DNA of 64,000 bases, from the NCBI GenBank assembly GCA_023333565.1, contig JAJKFH010002068.1, positions 248,001 through 312,000 of the forward strand, read 5' to 3'. Origin of the DNA: Puffinus mauretanicus (taxonomy: Eukaryota; Chordata; Aves; Procellariiformes; Procellariidae). Positions 33,691 to 47,530 of this stretch are shown one piece after another (positions within the stretch are counted from its first letter, which is position 1; every line of letters starts with the position of its first letter). The notes under the pieces were generated by a model. It saw only the letters and a list, made by a program, of their open reading frames with translations, had not been told where the DNA came from and did not search any database. The position numbers were made by a program, and so were the translations under genes.

Positions 33691-35978
33691 TCCGGGCCCT
33701 GGGTGCTGAAGGCACTCGTGCGTGTAATGTGTAGAAGAGGCGAGACGGTAGCTTTTAACACCCCTTGCCTCATCTATTTTCTTGGCTCAGGTTCAGCAAG
33801 TCTCCACAGTCTGCCAGCGAGAAACATATCCCTTTTGGTTCAAATATGTAGGCAGCAGTAACCGATCGGCCGCGAGATGCTTCTTTCAGGGCTGTGAACG
33901 CACGGCACCCAGTTTTGAGGCTATTTTACCTCATAAAGTAAGTTATTTCAGAGGCATGGGTGGCTTCCTCAGAGGCGAGAAAAGCAGGGGGAAAGGAGAG
34001 AGTGTGTGGCCTGGGAGCTCGAAGTGGCGGTGCTGGGAAGTCCGAGGATTTTGAGGGAGGCGTCGGGGGTCTGAAGCAGCCTGATCTAGAAATATTCTCA
34101 ACTGAAGAGCGGATATAAGGCTTCATTCTAAATTGCTAAGGCCAGACCATCTGTTCTGACCTCTTGCATAAAACAAAGCTTTCTTACAGCGACAGCCAGC
34201 CTGCAGCTCAAGATTTGACTGGAGTGCATATCCCAGAGAATTCACGTTCTCTTGAGCTAGCAGCTTTGAGGGTTTCTATCCTCTCCCCTTGTACCTTGTG
34301 CCAAAAAACTTTTAGGTGATGAGTACGGACAGTAAATATTTAAGCACTTTCCCCCAGCAGATGTCACAGCGTGATAGTTATACCTTTTTTGCTAATTGGC
34401 ATGACCCTTCTTGTGTACACTTAGGAGGGAAACACTTTTCAGTAGTCCCAATATCTTTTATTTATGTAAATGTTCAAGGGTCAATTTTGCTTAAAAAAAT
34501 GCACTGAACGTCTTTGGAGCTATGTAAATCTTTTTAATTAAAAAAAATGGAAGAAAATGTTAGTAATCTAGTAGCTTTGACATTAATGTCTGTTAGCATC
34601 CATTTCAATTTTACCGTGCAAACTCTTTCTTGTCTTCTTGTTGATTTGTGATATGGAAAACCAGTAATGATCTGCATGTTTAAATGCTTATTCGGTCTGG
34701 GAGAAGAGGTAGTAACATCTAATCAATGTTATTTACCTGACTATAAATCACAAGTAGGCAAGGCAGACAGAGTATCCTCGGTTATCTGTAGATGGCACCC
34801 AGTGAACTGGTATGTTAGCAACCTTTTCCTGACTATCTGCAGGACCATATTGGTTCTTCCCAAGTGGAAGAGACGACCAAAATATCTCCTATCTCAGCCA
34901 GATGTTGCTAAACATTAAAGCACTTCCATGGCTATTTCGGGCAGTTCACTTCACTGGGGTTCTTGTAGTCTTGGTCCCTGTAGATTCACATACAGTTGTC
35001 AGTGGGGACAGGATGAGTGGCGAGAGAAAGAAAGAAAGACAGATCATCCATCATCTGTGTACTTACAAGCATTGCAAAAGTGTTCCTCGTCAGCTCTGAA
35101 AAATATCAGTCACTCTAAAATGAAGTGACCATCATAAAGATTATCAGCATGTGAACAAGGAGCACTATTCCGGTCAGGCCAATTAAGAGGAAGCATAAAC
35201 AGCAGCAGAGCATGTTCCTTATCACCTTCTCTTGCAGCAAGAGGATGATTCAACGTTCATGGCCTGTTGCTTCCTTGACCTTTCTGATTATGAGAGACAA
35301 ACCCAGTTATGAAGGGTGGTCTTTTGGCACAGTGTGGAAACTAATGGAGGGACTGCTCAGAGTACCATTTTCAGACAACCATTGAACAAACACGTAAGTG
35401 AATTCAAGAACCTCCCACTTCTCTGTGTAAGAAGGAACAGACATGTCTAATTCTATTGATGACTCTGTGAGGCAAGGTCTGTCATTTTCTAGATTTTTGC
35501 GCAATGTCTAGCAAAATAGGCTGACTATAATGCGAATAATGCTGTTATTAGTGGGTCAGCCTCGATGACTAGGAAGTCATGATTCACAGATGTGTAACAA
35601 TTGTAGTTGGCCAAAGGGAATGAAATGGAGGGAAAGGAAAACACATCAGAATGTCAGTGCAGCAGGATCACGGCCAGTTCAATATATGTGGTTTGGACAG
35701 CAAATTCCTAATTTGCCATGGCATACAGAGGAACTTTACAGGAATTTAGAGGTTTGTCACTTGAATCCCATTTCAGGCTTCTGGAAAATGCTGTAAAGAA
35801 GCTGTCAAAATCGCTTGTGCCTTTTCCTCAACATATTAAAAGAACCTAAAGGAACATAAAGGATCAAGAAGAGCTGACTGCTTGCCTGTACCATCTCCTG
35901 TTCAGACTTACTCCACTCAGCCAGAACCCATGGAGCCCTCTCAGAAAAACTGCTGTGAGGGCAGCATGGAGATATTAA

Positions 35979-35996
35979 TAGAATCATAGAATGATT
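35979..35996 (-). mobile_element. Possible remnant of a CR1 3' tail
   Basis: ATAGAATCATAGAATGAT is the reverse complement of the CR1 end octamers plus a few bases. With only 18 bp it could be chance. Confidence 0.3.
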
Positions 35997-36132
35997 CCTC
36001 GTGGTACTCCACAGGTAGAAGCTCCCTTCTATGTGAAGAGCTAGGGCTTTTTGTCCTGCCAGCAAAATGGACCTGATGTTTATTTTGTATTAGCAGCTAG
36101 ACACTTTGCTGTAAGGAGCAATGTTCTAAACA

Positions 36133-36165
36133 GGGCTGGGGAGGGGCAGGGAGGGGAAGGGGAGG
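36133..36165 (+). other. G-quadruplex-type G-run cluster
   Basis: Six G tracts of three or four (GGGCTGGGGAGGGGCAGGGA, then GGGGAAGGGG) with 1-2-base loops on the + strand. This is a strong quadruplex-forming pattern. Confidence 0.6.
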
Positions 36166-37632
36166 TTATCCTGCGGCTCTGCCACAGACTTACTACTTTT
36201 TTGGGCAAGCAGAAATTATTTTTTGTGACACAGTTTGTCAAAGAACTGGAAAATGTGGTAATTTCGGATCAAGTTGTGATGAGACTGTTTGTCTAATGTT
36301 AACACATTTGACCCTCTCAAATGGGCAGAGGTTGTCTTCGTCCAGTTAACTGAGATGGTACCAGCTGGATTAGTTTTCTTCTGGGTGTGATTTAAGCACA
36401 ATAGTAAGGAAAGAGCTGGGAATTGTAGTGGTAGCTTGAAGTAAGTGTAGCCCGTAGCCTGAAAAAGGTTGGAAAGGCATGGAGCTGGAAGGACTTGCTG
36501 GTATTGCAATTGGTTGAGTGCTAGAATTGTTCAGCAGCAGATGCCACAGCACTGTGGAACAAGAGCCAGCCTGCCTTTCCCTTTTCCCCTTCCTCTGTAT
36601 TGTTTTGTTTTTCCTTTCAGATTCTAATGATCCTCATCAGAGGTTATTAACCACTTAACTGTAATCCTGTTGGAATGTCTCTGTTTCCAGAGCTATTCTT
36701 CTCGCAAGCTACAAGATCTGAAACGGAAGTAATTAATTTATTATTATATATTGTTATATTTATCCAATGATATGAAGTGCAGTGAGAAAACTGTAGGGAA
36801 CTCTGACGCTTTTTGCAATAAGTCTGAGCCAGCAAGGGAAGTTGGAGGCATATGTTGCCTAGAGTCAGGATATGACAACAGGCATGCTCAGTACTGCCTA
36901 CAGAGTGGACTTCTGCAGATGTATCTTTTAATTTAAGCCTGTCACAGAAAGGTTCTCAGGAGGGGAAACAGACCCTAAGCTGTGATGGGAGAATCCACAT
37001 CTTTGGCATGAACTGAGATTTCCTATACAGAAACATTTATCTTTCCCGCTATCTGTTCCTCTTAGCTCTTTGCTATGCAGATAAATATGTCCTGATTTCA
37101 GCCAGTACTCCAACCAGAGGACTTCAGTGGCCCAGAGGACCAAGGGCCAACATGTAGGTAACTCACTGCAGGCCTCAGGAAGCACCTCGGCCACCACTCA
37201 GCCACATATTGCCCAACCTTGGAAGGGCAGAGCAAATGATCAAAAGGAGCTGGAGAGTATGACTAGAAAAGACCTACATTACTGCTGGGAAGACATAGTC
37301 TCGTCATACTCCTGTTGGCCAAAGCTAAAATAATTAGAATACTGTGTGTGAGTTTTGCAGCAGGTTTATTCATTCTATTTTCACAGCTACCTTGGCAGTG
37401 GTGAGGTGATCTGAGTCAAATGTGGGAAGAATAATGCCTTAGCATGGGATGAACATGTTTTCCTCCAGTTTTAACCCTTGCTCCCTACATCAAATACTCC
37501 CTCATCCTCCTGAAAAGAGTAGATGAACTATCTGCAAACACAAAATGAGCAGGAGTGTTTGGTTCTGACATTTGAAAGGAGAAACTGTTGTGGTAATGTT
37601 GCTTGGAAAGTTGATGTGTAAGGCTAGCCAGC

Positions 37633-37655
37633 AAAAGAACCTTTAAGGTTCTTTT
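37633..37655. repeat. Perfect 11-bp-arm palindrome
   Basis: AAAAGAACCTT (37633-37643) and AAGGTTCTTTT (37645-37655) are exact reverse complements around a single T, 3 bp before a 28-T run. Confidence 0.75.

Positions 37656-37658
<3 letters not shown>

Positions 37659-37686
<28 letters not shown>
37659..37686. repeat. Poly-T tract (28)
   Basis: Longest homopolymer in the window. It has no adjacent recognisable retrotransposon body. On the minus strand it reads as a poly-A tail. Confidence 0.85.
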
Positions 37687-37689
<3 letters not shown>

Positions 37690-40600
37690 GAGAGAGAAAA
37701 CAGGAAAGTCAGAGTTTCACAATGTCTGTGCTGAAAGAAACAAGAGACTAGGTCAGCAAGTCCAAGCCCTTGACTGGAAATCCAGAAGCAGGACTAATTT
37801 ATGGTTTGCTAGGTAATCTGTATGGAATTCCAGGAGTGAAAAGGCATTCACTGACCCATTCTGAGACTGCTCCTAGTCCTTGGGCTTGACGAGGAAGGAA
37901 GTGAGAGCCCTTATATTTACAGTGATCTTGCCTGGGGGCCAAGGCTGAGGTCCAGGCCACAACCACATCCTGGAGTCCCAGCCTGGGCAATAACCGTCAT
38001 GTGCTCACCCCAAAGCTCTCCTGTAATCGGTGCAGCCGCACCTCGGCAGTGAAACAGGAGAGGGTGCTGGGTGCCACAGGGAAGGTGTAGGCTTGGATGT
38101 GCTAATGCACCTGGTGTGCTGGCAGAGATGCCCGCAGGAAGCTCGCCAAAGCCTTGCCAGCATGATGCCTGCCTAGGTCCAGTGCTGTGGGTCCCAGGAA
38201 CAGCCCCTCTACATTTTTGCATGTATAACAATGTGGAAATTTGCTCTCTTGGGCTTTTCCAGGTATAACCAGAGCTAACATTCTGTGCTTTAGATAGTCA
38301 GCTTAGCACTTAGGACTTGTGCAGGGCTGTGACAAGTTTCAAGGTCTGGTAGGCTCTGCTGCTCCTATTGATGAGTTTAAACATCTCGGCCATGTTTTAC
38401 TCTGGAATTTCTGGTCTGTTGTCTGAGTGGACAGGGCAATGTGAAGCATGGAGCTATGTCCTCTGTCCATTTGGATGTCCTGCTTCCCATGAAGTGCTGA
38501 GAAATGCTGAGAAGTGGGTGGTCAGTCTGTGAGCTTAGAATTGGAGAGAAGGGCAGGTTATTGGGTGTTTTCAGCAGTTCCAGAAGGAATTCCCTGCATG
38601 CTCATCTGCATTAGCACTTCTTCCTTCCCTGCTAAAGACAATCAGTAGGTAATTCTGGACCTTATAGGAAGCTCATGAACTGCTGCATTGCATAGTACAA
38701 AAAGACTAGCTTTCTGTTTGTTTATTTCTCCGATTGTTTTGTTCTTAGGGAGGAAGGCCATTTCATAAAATTTAAGGTCTATGGAAATACTCCACTATTC
38801 AAGAAGGCATATAGCTGGAGGCTGGATATCGCATGTGTGAACTGATTTGCTGGTGAAGTAGATGTACAGGAGGTGTATCACTTCTAAGGGTTGGAAGAGT
38901 TACGGCATTAAGGCATGCACTTACTAGGCTGGAACCATCTTCCTTCTGACTTCCAAGTATATTCCAGTTTTCAGAAGAATTCCACCCATTGCCAATAGAT
39001 GGTGGGTGAGGAGCAAAACACAATGCATGCAGTAAAAATTGATGCAATGCTCTAATGGGATAGAGAGTGACAATTCTGGGCAACAACCAGCAGGGAAAAG
39101 CAAAGCTGCTAATGCCCCTTTCAAGTGATCAGAATTGTGACAAACCTGTGTATTAAGTCAATGTTTATTAATGGACTTACTGGAGCCAAGTCTCTTGAGT
39201 TCCCATGCTGGCTCTGCTGTGAAATCTTTAATTTTTGGATGGCATCAGACAAGACACTTTCCTTCTACATACTTTTGTTTACCTGCTGGTAAAATAAGGA
39301 GGAAAAAAGGCTTCATTCATTTTCTAGAGGTGAGATCCTGAAGATAAATTGGTGAAAATCTTCACAGCCCCCAAAGAACTGAAACAAAAGAAAAGCCCCC
39401 TTCACAAACTTCCAGTCCATTTTCTTTAACAGCCCCTTCTTTCTTTGGAAGTCTGCTGCTGCCCCTTGCTGCAAGATAGAAAGAAACCTAAAGGCATGGG
39501 TGAGAGCACAGCTTTTGCTCAGACTGCAAATCTTCCAAAGGATTAGGGTTTTACTTCAAATAGAGGAATGTAAATGTGTCTGGCTCCATAGTGGCTGGAA
39601 ATTTCTTGCTGGAGCCAATGTTGGGCCATACTTGGCGGTGATGAGACGTTTGTTTGCCCACCCTGGTTGGACTACAGCTCTCGGGCTGGAAAATGTTAAA
39701 ATGGGCTGTGCGTGCTTTCAGTGTCAGAAAGCTGAGTTGGGTGGGGGAGGGCTTAGGAGGAGGAACTGGATATAGGTGATTATTCTCCAGTGCTCACAGT
39801 TGTATGTGCTAAGGATGGAAAGCTGGGGGAAGAAGCTGGGTTCGTTTAGTCTGACTGCAACACTGGGAGTTTGAGCTCATCTATTTTCCCCCCCTGTCTC
39901 TTAGCTATCACTGGTTCCTGGCATTTTGTCCACTTATAGATTCACAAAAGCATTTGGGGCTCTAAATCCCACTGAGGCCAGTGGGGATTTGGCATTTAAA
40001 TGCCTTTGTGGTTTCAGGTTCTCTTTACAAATGCAGAAAGGTATCATGCCAGTGAGCAGGCAAAAGAGAAACGTTAGCAGCAAAAATAGCACGTTGGCCT
40101 GCGTGTAACAGAGGTAAGCGGTATCGCTGCTCGGAACCTGGCAACCTGTGTATGCTGCCAGCGGATCCTAGGGAAAGGTTTGAGCACACATAACGTGCAG
40201 TGCACGCACAATGAATTCAACAAACCTGGATGCCTGTTCATACGCGCAGGCTGACCAGCTGGGGCACCACGTTAGCACACTGCTTTTGTGAAAGGCAGCA
40301 ATATAAAAGGCCTTGAATGTCTCCTAGGTCCCCACCCAGGAGGCTATACCTGCCAAGTAGGACTTGGCTTTTTCTGAATGTCCTCTAGTGTTTCCACGGG
40401 GTGTGTTTTTCTGCCACTCTCCCACATCTGGACAACGGGGGGTCAGAAGATAACAGCTCTGTAAAAGGGTAAGCAGCTGATTACTTCTGTGCTACCTACA
40501 ATACAAACATCTGATAGAAAGACAGATCTTGTCTGCAGGAACCTGAAGGCAGAGATGCACAGCATATTTTGATTTCTTCTCTTGTTGTCAGCAATATTCA

Positions 40601-43499
40601 GAGACCTTCTTTTGACAAAACTCTGTTCTGAAATCTAATGTCTATATCAAAGTTACGGCAGTTATGAAACAAGCAGAGTTTTGGCTCAGAGCGGCAGAAT
40701 TATAAAAGGGCAGAAGACAAAAAAAAGGGTCTGAAATTAATGCATAGAGAAAGTAATGATGGGGCAAATGCAGCCAGGTTCCAAGTGTAGAATGTCTCTA
40801 ACGCTTTAAAGACTAATGAAAAATTGACAGAATTAATCTGTTCAGTAATAGATCCAGCCTTCCCTCCTGTCCTGCTCTGCCAGGGGGAGAAGGGATTATA
40901 GAAAAGCACAGGACCAGAGACCGAAAGGTGCAGGTTCTACTTGCAGCTCTGAGTCCTTGGCTGTCTTCAGGCATGTTGCTTTATTTTCCTCCAAGTTAGG
41001 GTCTCTTGAATACAATGGGAAGAATAACAGTGCCTTCTTCAGACTATGACTCAGTCATTAGCGTAGATGAAATGCTTTGATCTCCATGAAGGACTAGCTA
41101 TTCATGATAGGTGATGGGAATCCTTGGGCCAAGGGATGTTTGGCTTTGATCAGCAGAGTTTCTGTGTTATCCCTTACTGGCAAATGTTTCCTTGGAGCTA
41201 GACATACCTCTTAACTCAGTTGGAAATAAGATGTTATGTGATGTCCCCATGATTACAGATTCAGGTCGTCATCAGTAATTTACAGCCCTAAGTGCTTTTG
41301 TGTTTGATTATCCACTCCGATGTGCAACGCGAGGTACAATGGATAACTTACCAGAAATATCCATATGCAGCTGATAAAGTGCAGGTGTGAAAATAAAAAG
41401 GCCAGGCTGTGTTAGATAAATATCATACTGAACTTAATGGGTGGGATAGATCCAAGATGCTGTAGGAAATCATGGGGAAATGATTGGTTAAGGGCTTGAA
41501 CCGGGGATGGGTCTATGGTCAAATTAGCTGTGTAAGTCCTTTATCTGTAATGGGACTTGAAGCAGACCTTCTGAAGAGCCAACGTCCAACAGCAGTAGAG
41601 AAGCTGATAGACTGTTGGGTGGCTTTTGCCCTTTACCTCCACCTCTTGGTTATAAACTATGAGAATAAGGGACCACTCTACTCGATGAAAGTAGAGAGCC
41701 TGGGACTGGGAGCTGGATATCAGCACCAGGAGATGGTGAAACCGTAACGCTGTCTGAAGAGGTGCAATAATGCTTCACAAAATGAGATCCATTTTTCACA
41801 CTGACAAGTGCTCGTCTTAGTGAAGTTACAGTTTCAAAGGGCTACAGAAACAGTGCCAGATCTTTTTGAAAATGCCCTACACTTCTTTCCACCCAGGAGG
41901 CGGAAATTTGCTGCACTTGGCCAAAGTGAAAGAAAAGAAGAATACAAAGGCAGTGTGGTCACTGTTGGGTTGTGAAGGGATCTGATATGGCTGGAGGGTT
42001 TCAAAACATTAGATTCACTATGAAAAGTGGAATGCTCTGAAAATCTTTTATGATTATTAAGCATGGGTGCCCTTAATACCTAGAGATTTGGCACTCCCAG
42101 AATATCTAGTTCTGTTGAAATTTGTGAGCAGCAGCTGATCCAAATGCTAATTTGGTAAGCAGCACAGTGTCTCTTCCTGCTACCTCCTCAGTTATCTGCA
42201 GCATATATCTGTACTACAGAATGGAAGGGAAAGGAAAAATACCTCTCCTAGCTCAGGTACAGGCGGCAATGTTGTCTATAACGTGGCAAGCTGAACGAGA
42301 GATGTTTTGGCAGTGGCTACTATGACATTGTCCTCTTCTTCTCAGAGCTGGAGTGGCTGCGAAGGGCGAGGACACTGTTCTCATTTCATCAGTCACCTTT
42401 GTCCTGAACCAATTTCTTATATATCCCTGCCCAGCAGGCAGCAAGAAATGGGGTAAAATGGCAAGCAGGAGATATTTATTCAGGAGTATATCAAGAAAAC
42501 CTTATTCTAAGCAGTGTCTCTTTTCCCTTTTTTCCAAGAGCTCTAGGATGAAGTTATTACTTGGCCCATTCTCTTTCCAGCAGATCTCCTCCCCTAACTC
42601 ATAGTGAACACCAAAGTATCTTTCACTCCTGACCCTTACTGTCCTTTCCAAAGAAATATGTTCAGTCTGGGGTTTTGACAGGCTCAGTGCTTTAGCCCTC
42701 AATGGCAGTTTGTATTTACGTAAGTGGAACACTAATATTTACTTAAGATTATACTGTATTTTTCATGACTGAAGGGAAGATTATGCTGCATGCTTTTTAT
42801 ATTTAAGAGGTGGGGAAGAGGGAATGGTCCCATGGCTTGCCTGAAGGACCAGAGACTGTTCTGCTTTGCATTAAGTATGAAAATTAGAGCAGAAGGGTAA
42901 CTGGGACTAGAAGCAAAGTTGTCCAAAAGCAGTGGAAATGCATGCTAACATGATTTCTCAGGAAAAGCAACATGAATGGGGGAGGAGGGGAAACCTCTGG
43001 TTAGCTTAGACTTACTGATTTGGTACAGGGAGCTAGTTTAGTTTAGCATTAATAGATACTTCTGCATAAATAAGGTTCTGCTTATTCTTACCTGTGTTCT
43101 TCCACCTACTGCTCTCTGGCTGGGTGGGGACTGAGCTGGGGCATTGAGCTATCATCTGTCCACGCTTGTTCCTCCCAGTACTTTTCTTGCACGGTTTTAA
43201 GCAACTGTCAGATTTATCTGTTCTTCATGGAGGCAGGGAGTCTGAGCCATACCCCACTGGTGTCAGGGGGATTCTTACATCTGACACTGATTTCAGCAGT
43301 TTTGGAGAAGGGGACTCAGGAAGGTCCCAGGTGGCTGGAGGGGAGCAGTCTCATCACAGCACTGGAGGCACAAACCTGGGTGAGAAGCGTGAGCCAGCTA
43401 CTTTCAGCTCTCACCTTCACCTTACACCTGCCTTGTAGACGGCACTGCTTAGTCACCAATCTCAAATGAAGCTGCTTTGCGGGGCAGTCTATTCTGTCA
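37687..43499. other. Intergenic, no gene seen
   Basis: Unremarkable sequence with a G-rich 3-bp-spaced stretch near 39740. No exon, RNA gene or recognisable mobile element. Confidence 0.45.
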
Positions 43500-43531
43500 G
43501 TATCTGAGCATTTATATTAGTATTATTGTTT

Positions 43532-43559
43532 GATAACAATATACTATATATTTGTTATC
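43532..43559. repeat. 8-bp inverted repeat in AT-rich DNA
   Basis: GATAACAA (43532-43539) and TTGTTATC (43552-43559) flank a 12-nt AT loop. It sits in an AT-rich stretch that extends to about 43760. Confidence 0.5.
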
Positions 43560-46069
43560 TATTGATATATAATTTTAATATAGTAACACAGCAAAAAAGA
43601 GGTATAGAAATATTAGAATAGTAAGGACTTGTAACTCAGAGACAAACATCTGTAACCCAAACATCACCAATAAATGCAACATTTTGAATAAATTGATAGC
43701 AAACATTCCTTCCCAAAGTTAAAATATGTTTTGAAATCTATTCAGTACCTTTTAAAATAACATTTATATAATCTAAGAAAGGAAATTCCCATATACTGGA
43801 TGATGCAGATATAATTTTCTTCCAGGCAAAGGCAGTAAATCCAATGGTAAGCCTGAAATTCTACACTTAGCCATTTCTGTTGTGCCTCAGCAGTAGCGTG
43901 TACTGTACAAGTAACAGCTACCCAGATATAGCCCTCTATGAGACGCATCTGTGCCTCATCTGCAGAGGTTAGGAGTCTCTCTTAAGACTGAAATGAATGG
44001 GAGAATGCAATGAAGTTGACTGGTGTTCAGTGCCTTGCATTTTTTTTTTAAACATCTGAGCCTTGGCTCTTCACTTCAGGCTGTCCTGAGCATGGACCTT
44101 TTGTCACTTGCTGGCACCGGCTGATGGCTGTTGCAAAAGGTCTATCTTTGCTCTGTTGTGCAAAGGCTACCAAAGGAATATCCTTCTTCCAGGCCTGTAA
44201 AAGTACAAGCTGTATTTTAATTGTTCCCACCATCCAGCAGACAAGATTAGTTGCCAGGCAAGTGCTGGCATTACCACAGTCAACTGCTCTGCAGGTCTCA
44301 CCAGCCAGGGAGCTGGCCCTTCCAAAGCTAGTATTGCCATCTGCAAATTTAACCACTGGCACAAAGAAATATGCTGGCAATAACAGAAAAAGAGAGGCTG
44401 GGCAGCTGTCCCTGCAGGAGAGAGGCCCTACTGTCATTCCATGTGAAGTATTTTCCTTGCCCACACAAATACACTAATGACATTACCACCAGGTATTAGC
44501 AGTGCCTTAAAACGGTTGGGAAGAGACTAGGGATAGGAAAGCCCAGGCTGGTTTCTCTGGAGACCACACACGTGCTGTATTTATGAACCAAAGAAACAAA
44601 AACTAAGTTGTCTCCCTTTTATAAAAAAAATACCTGAATAACAGAACTGTGTGGTCTGGCAGTGCCTCCCTATCCTTTGCTTAACTTACTGGAGAAACAA
44701 ACACAACCTTCTTTAATTTTTATCACTTTGCTCACATTTCTCTCCTGGTTAAGCTTTTGAGACAAATCCTTGGAGTAAGCCTTCAAAAGAAGCACTGCCT
44801 TCTGACTAGTGATCGCAACAGTCCAGGTTCAAGTTGGACTGATAAAGGACAGTATATGGTTTCAATGCTTCACAGGTGGCCCTTGGCTTCTGAAGAAGTT
44901 AGGTTAGCTTCACGTGGTTTATCCTGCCCTGGCAATGTGTTGAAATAGATGACCCCTCGCAGTCACTTCCTTCCTAACCTGCTGTGAGCCTAAGGAACCC
45001 TTTGGAATACCACTTGTGTGTCTCTACAGGCCAGACAGCCTGCAAGAATTCTTCTGAAAGTGGTTTGAATTCCTCCAACGTGTCTTTCACCTCCCTAGGG
45101 CATTAACTTGCAGTGCGATTATGGGTGCTTGATCGCTGTAGTTAACTAACTTCCTTCTGGCAATCTTTAACAGGAAATACCATATGGTTCTAAAAGGTCA
45201 GCAGGCAGAGTGTTAGGGTATTCAGCAGCCTTTACCAAAGTTTGTGGTACAAATCAGCCCTAAGCAGGGCAATGCAAAATTGGCTCTTCTACCTCATTCC
45301 TGCAGACTTGACATTTCAACAGTGTGGGTGCATCTGAAGCTGAGGAAAGAAAGGTTCCAGACTTCATGATGGTTTTGGTGCTGGTTCTTTGTGGGTCAGC
45401 CTCTAGGGTATCTACTTTGGCTTTTCATCTGGGGAAAACAGGTGTCCATACCTGCTGCTTTTCATTTTTAATCTTACATTAGCATCCTCAGATGAGGCCT
45501 TTAGGATAGACAGTCGCTTCCTTGACAAACTCCTACTATGAAGAGAGAAACTGAGAGTTGTGTGACGTGTTCAGCATCACTCAGGTGGTGAGTGACAATT
45601 GCAGGTTTGTCTTCACTCAATTATGTATTGATCTCTACACCACCACTTAACTAGTCCCATTCAGAATATGTTAAGAAAACGGAGTCCGCCTGCCTGCCCA
45701 GCCTTTTGTCATGATCGTGTCTGACTAGCGGTAAGCCCCATAATATTAGGTGCCAGCCAGCAGAGCACTAGCAATCCACAGCTGGCAGCCTGACTAATGT
45801 TTCTTTAAACAGCTTGTGCTTCGTTGTTGCACATGCTTTTCTTCTCAGTTTGCTTCAGCAGACAGGGTGCATCCTTGCAAATAAGGTGGGTGATCTATCC
45901 AGCTTCAGCCTGGGGAAGAAAGCCAAACTTAAGGTCATCTCAAAGTGACTGGTATACCTCCTGCCAAGCTGTCTTTTCTCATGGCATGGGGAGTACTAAA
46001 GCAGCTTCCCCAGCTTCCAGCACAGCATAGGGTACTGGGAGGATTCATCCATAGGCTCTGTCAGAGCTC
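43560..46069. other. Intergenic; overlapping open frames on both strands near 44.1-44.5 kb
   Basis: A 117-codon + strand frame (44124-44477) and a 138-codon minus frame (44048-44464) overlap almost fully. Neither resembles a known protein family and neither has convincing splice or start context. No repeats recognised. Confidence 0.4.
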
Positions 46070-46300
46070 CAGAGGGACAATCATTAATATGTTTTTTTAA
46101 TTGGCCTTGGTCAGTTTTTGCAAGGGTGGTTTTAATTAGCCCTGCTCAGCTATTAAGCACCTGTCTGGCTGTGGAAAAGTGAGTTAAATAATTTGGGAAG
46201 GTCTGTGCAGTGCCAGGCAACTCGCTGCTCATGAAATGAGCTGCTTAGGCCAGCTCTGGCACTTCTATAAAGGAAAGCTGGTCCCTTTGAGGTCCAGGTC
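46070..46300. promoter_or_regulatory. Candidate enhancer / conserved non-coding element
   Basis: TTTTTTTAATTGGCC (46093-46107), TTTTAATTAGC (46130-46140) and TATTAAGCACCTGTCTG (46151-46167; ATTA core next to an E-box) cluster in non-repetitive DNA. A 6-bp hairpin, GCTCAT/ATGAGC, lies at 46227-46241. Confidence 0.3.
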
Positions 46301-47530
46301 TATCTGCTTTTATCGCTCTGCAGACTTTTGGATTTAACTCCCTGGCATTTACGTACAGCTGTTTGATACTTCCCCAAACAAATGATTTGAGCTCAAGAGA
46401 AGGGCCGTTCTTTTCTCAGACCATCTGCAGACCAATGAACGTGTTTAGAGCTTGGGGTTTGGAGAAGTTCCCCAAAATCTGGAGACTTTTCTGACCTGAG
46501 TTGTATGTGTCTGCAAAAATAAACCAGAAAGCTTGTGAAAGGTAGAAGGCTTCCTGCAACATATCCAGTATTTCTCCTTTCATTCCATCTGTAAAATACC
46601 TTAGGAAGAACATTTCCAGAGCTCAGGCCTCCAGTGTGAAGGTCTTAAGAAAAATTAGAACAAAAAACTGTGGCTGGAAGTACCTCACTTCAGAGAGGTT
46701 CTAAAAATGTCCAGAGATAAAAGACTAATAGAGGAAGAAAAATCTCTGAAATTCATTGTCACTCCCAGAAAGTGTCCCAATGAGGCTCATCTTATTCCTT
46801 CTTGCTCCATTTTAAATCTTTCATGTTTGGTTGGCTTCTGACACTGAGTTATGCTGAGAACAACTCTTCTGAATTTATCAAGTTGAGGTCAGTATAAACA
46901 AAAGTGAAATTAAATCTATCACGTGCAAATCCCAGTCCAGCGCAACGCCAAGATATACTCCAAAAGACCTCTGTCATGCAGGCACATGCAAATTAGTAAA
47001 GTGAACTCACGCAAAAATATGTGTGCAAAATCAGACCAACAGTATCTGTGTGTGCAACACTGAGCTGGAAAGTTTGCCTGGGATGTGAGATACCATTGGG
47101 GTGAGATGAGAAGAAGACAGAAGGAGAGTTGATTCCTTGGTGACTGCCTGGGGCCAGCCACAATTCCCAGTGAAATAAGATTAAGAGTGCACAGAGATAC
47201 TGTCATGTTTGGCCCATAGCTCGTGATTCCAAGAGTGCTGAAGTCAAACTGCCAGAAATCTGATAGTCTGGAATGTGCACTAAAATAAATATTTCCTCAT
47301 AGGTATTTCTTTTGTCTGGGGGTTACTACTCAGGTTGACAGGCCTACAGACCAGCTCCCTGCTTCGGGTTTATCTAGACCCTGACTGCCAGTCTTCTACA
47401 ATGGATTTTGCAGCTTATCTGCTGAAGTCTTCGTCTCTCATTCCTTGCCTAGCAAGAAAGGATGAGTGATAGAACTTGTGCTGGTCATGGCACATTGTAG
47501 ACCATTGTCTCCAACAGACAGGACCATTGC
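46301..47530. other. Intergenic, no gene seen
   Basis: No exon or repeat recognised. Confidence 0.45.

Larger units (their letters stand above)
33691..37632. other. Intergenic, no gene seen
   Basis: Contains an AAAG microsatellite-like run near 35025-35040, a possible 18-bp CR1 tail remnant at 35979-35996 and a G-rich run at 36133-36165. No exon recognised. Confidence 0.5.
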
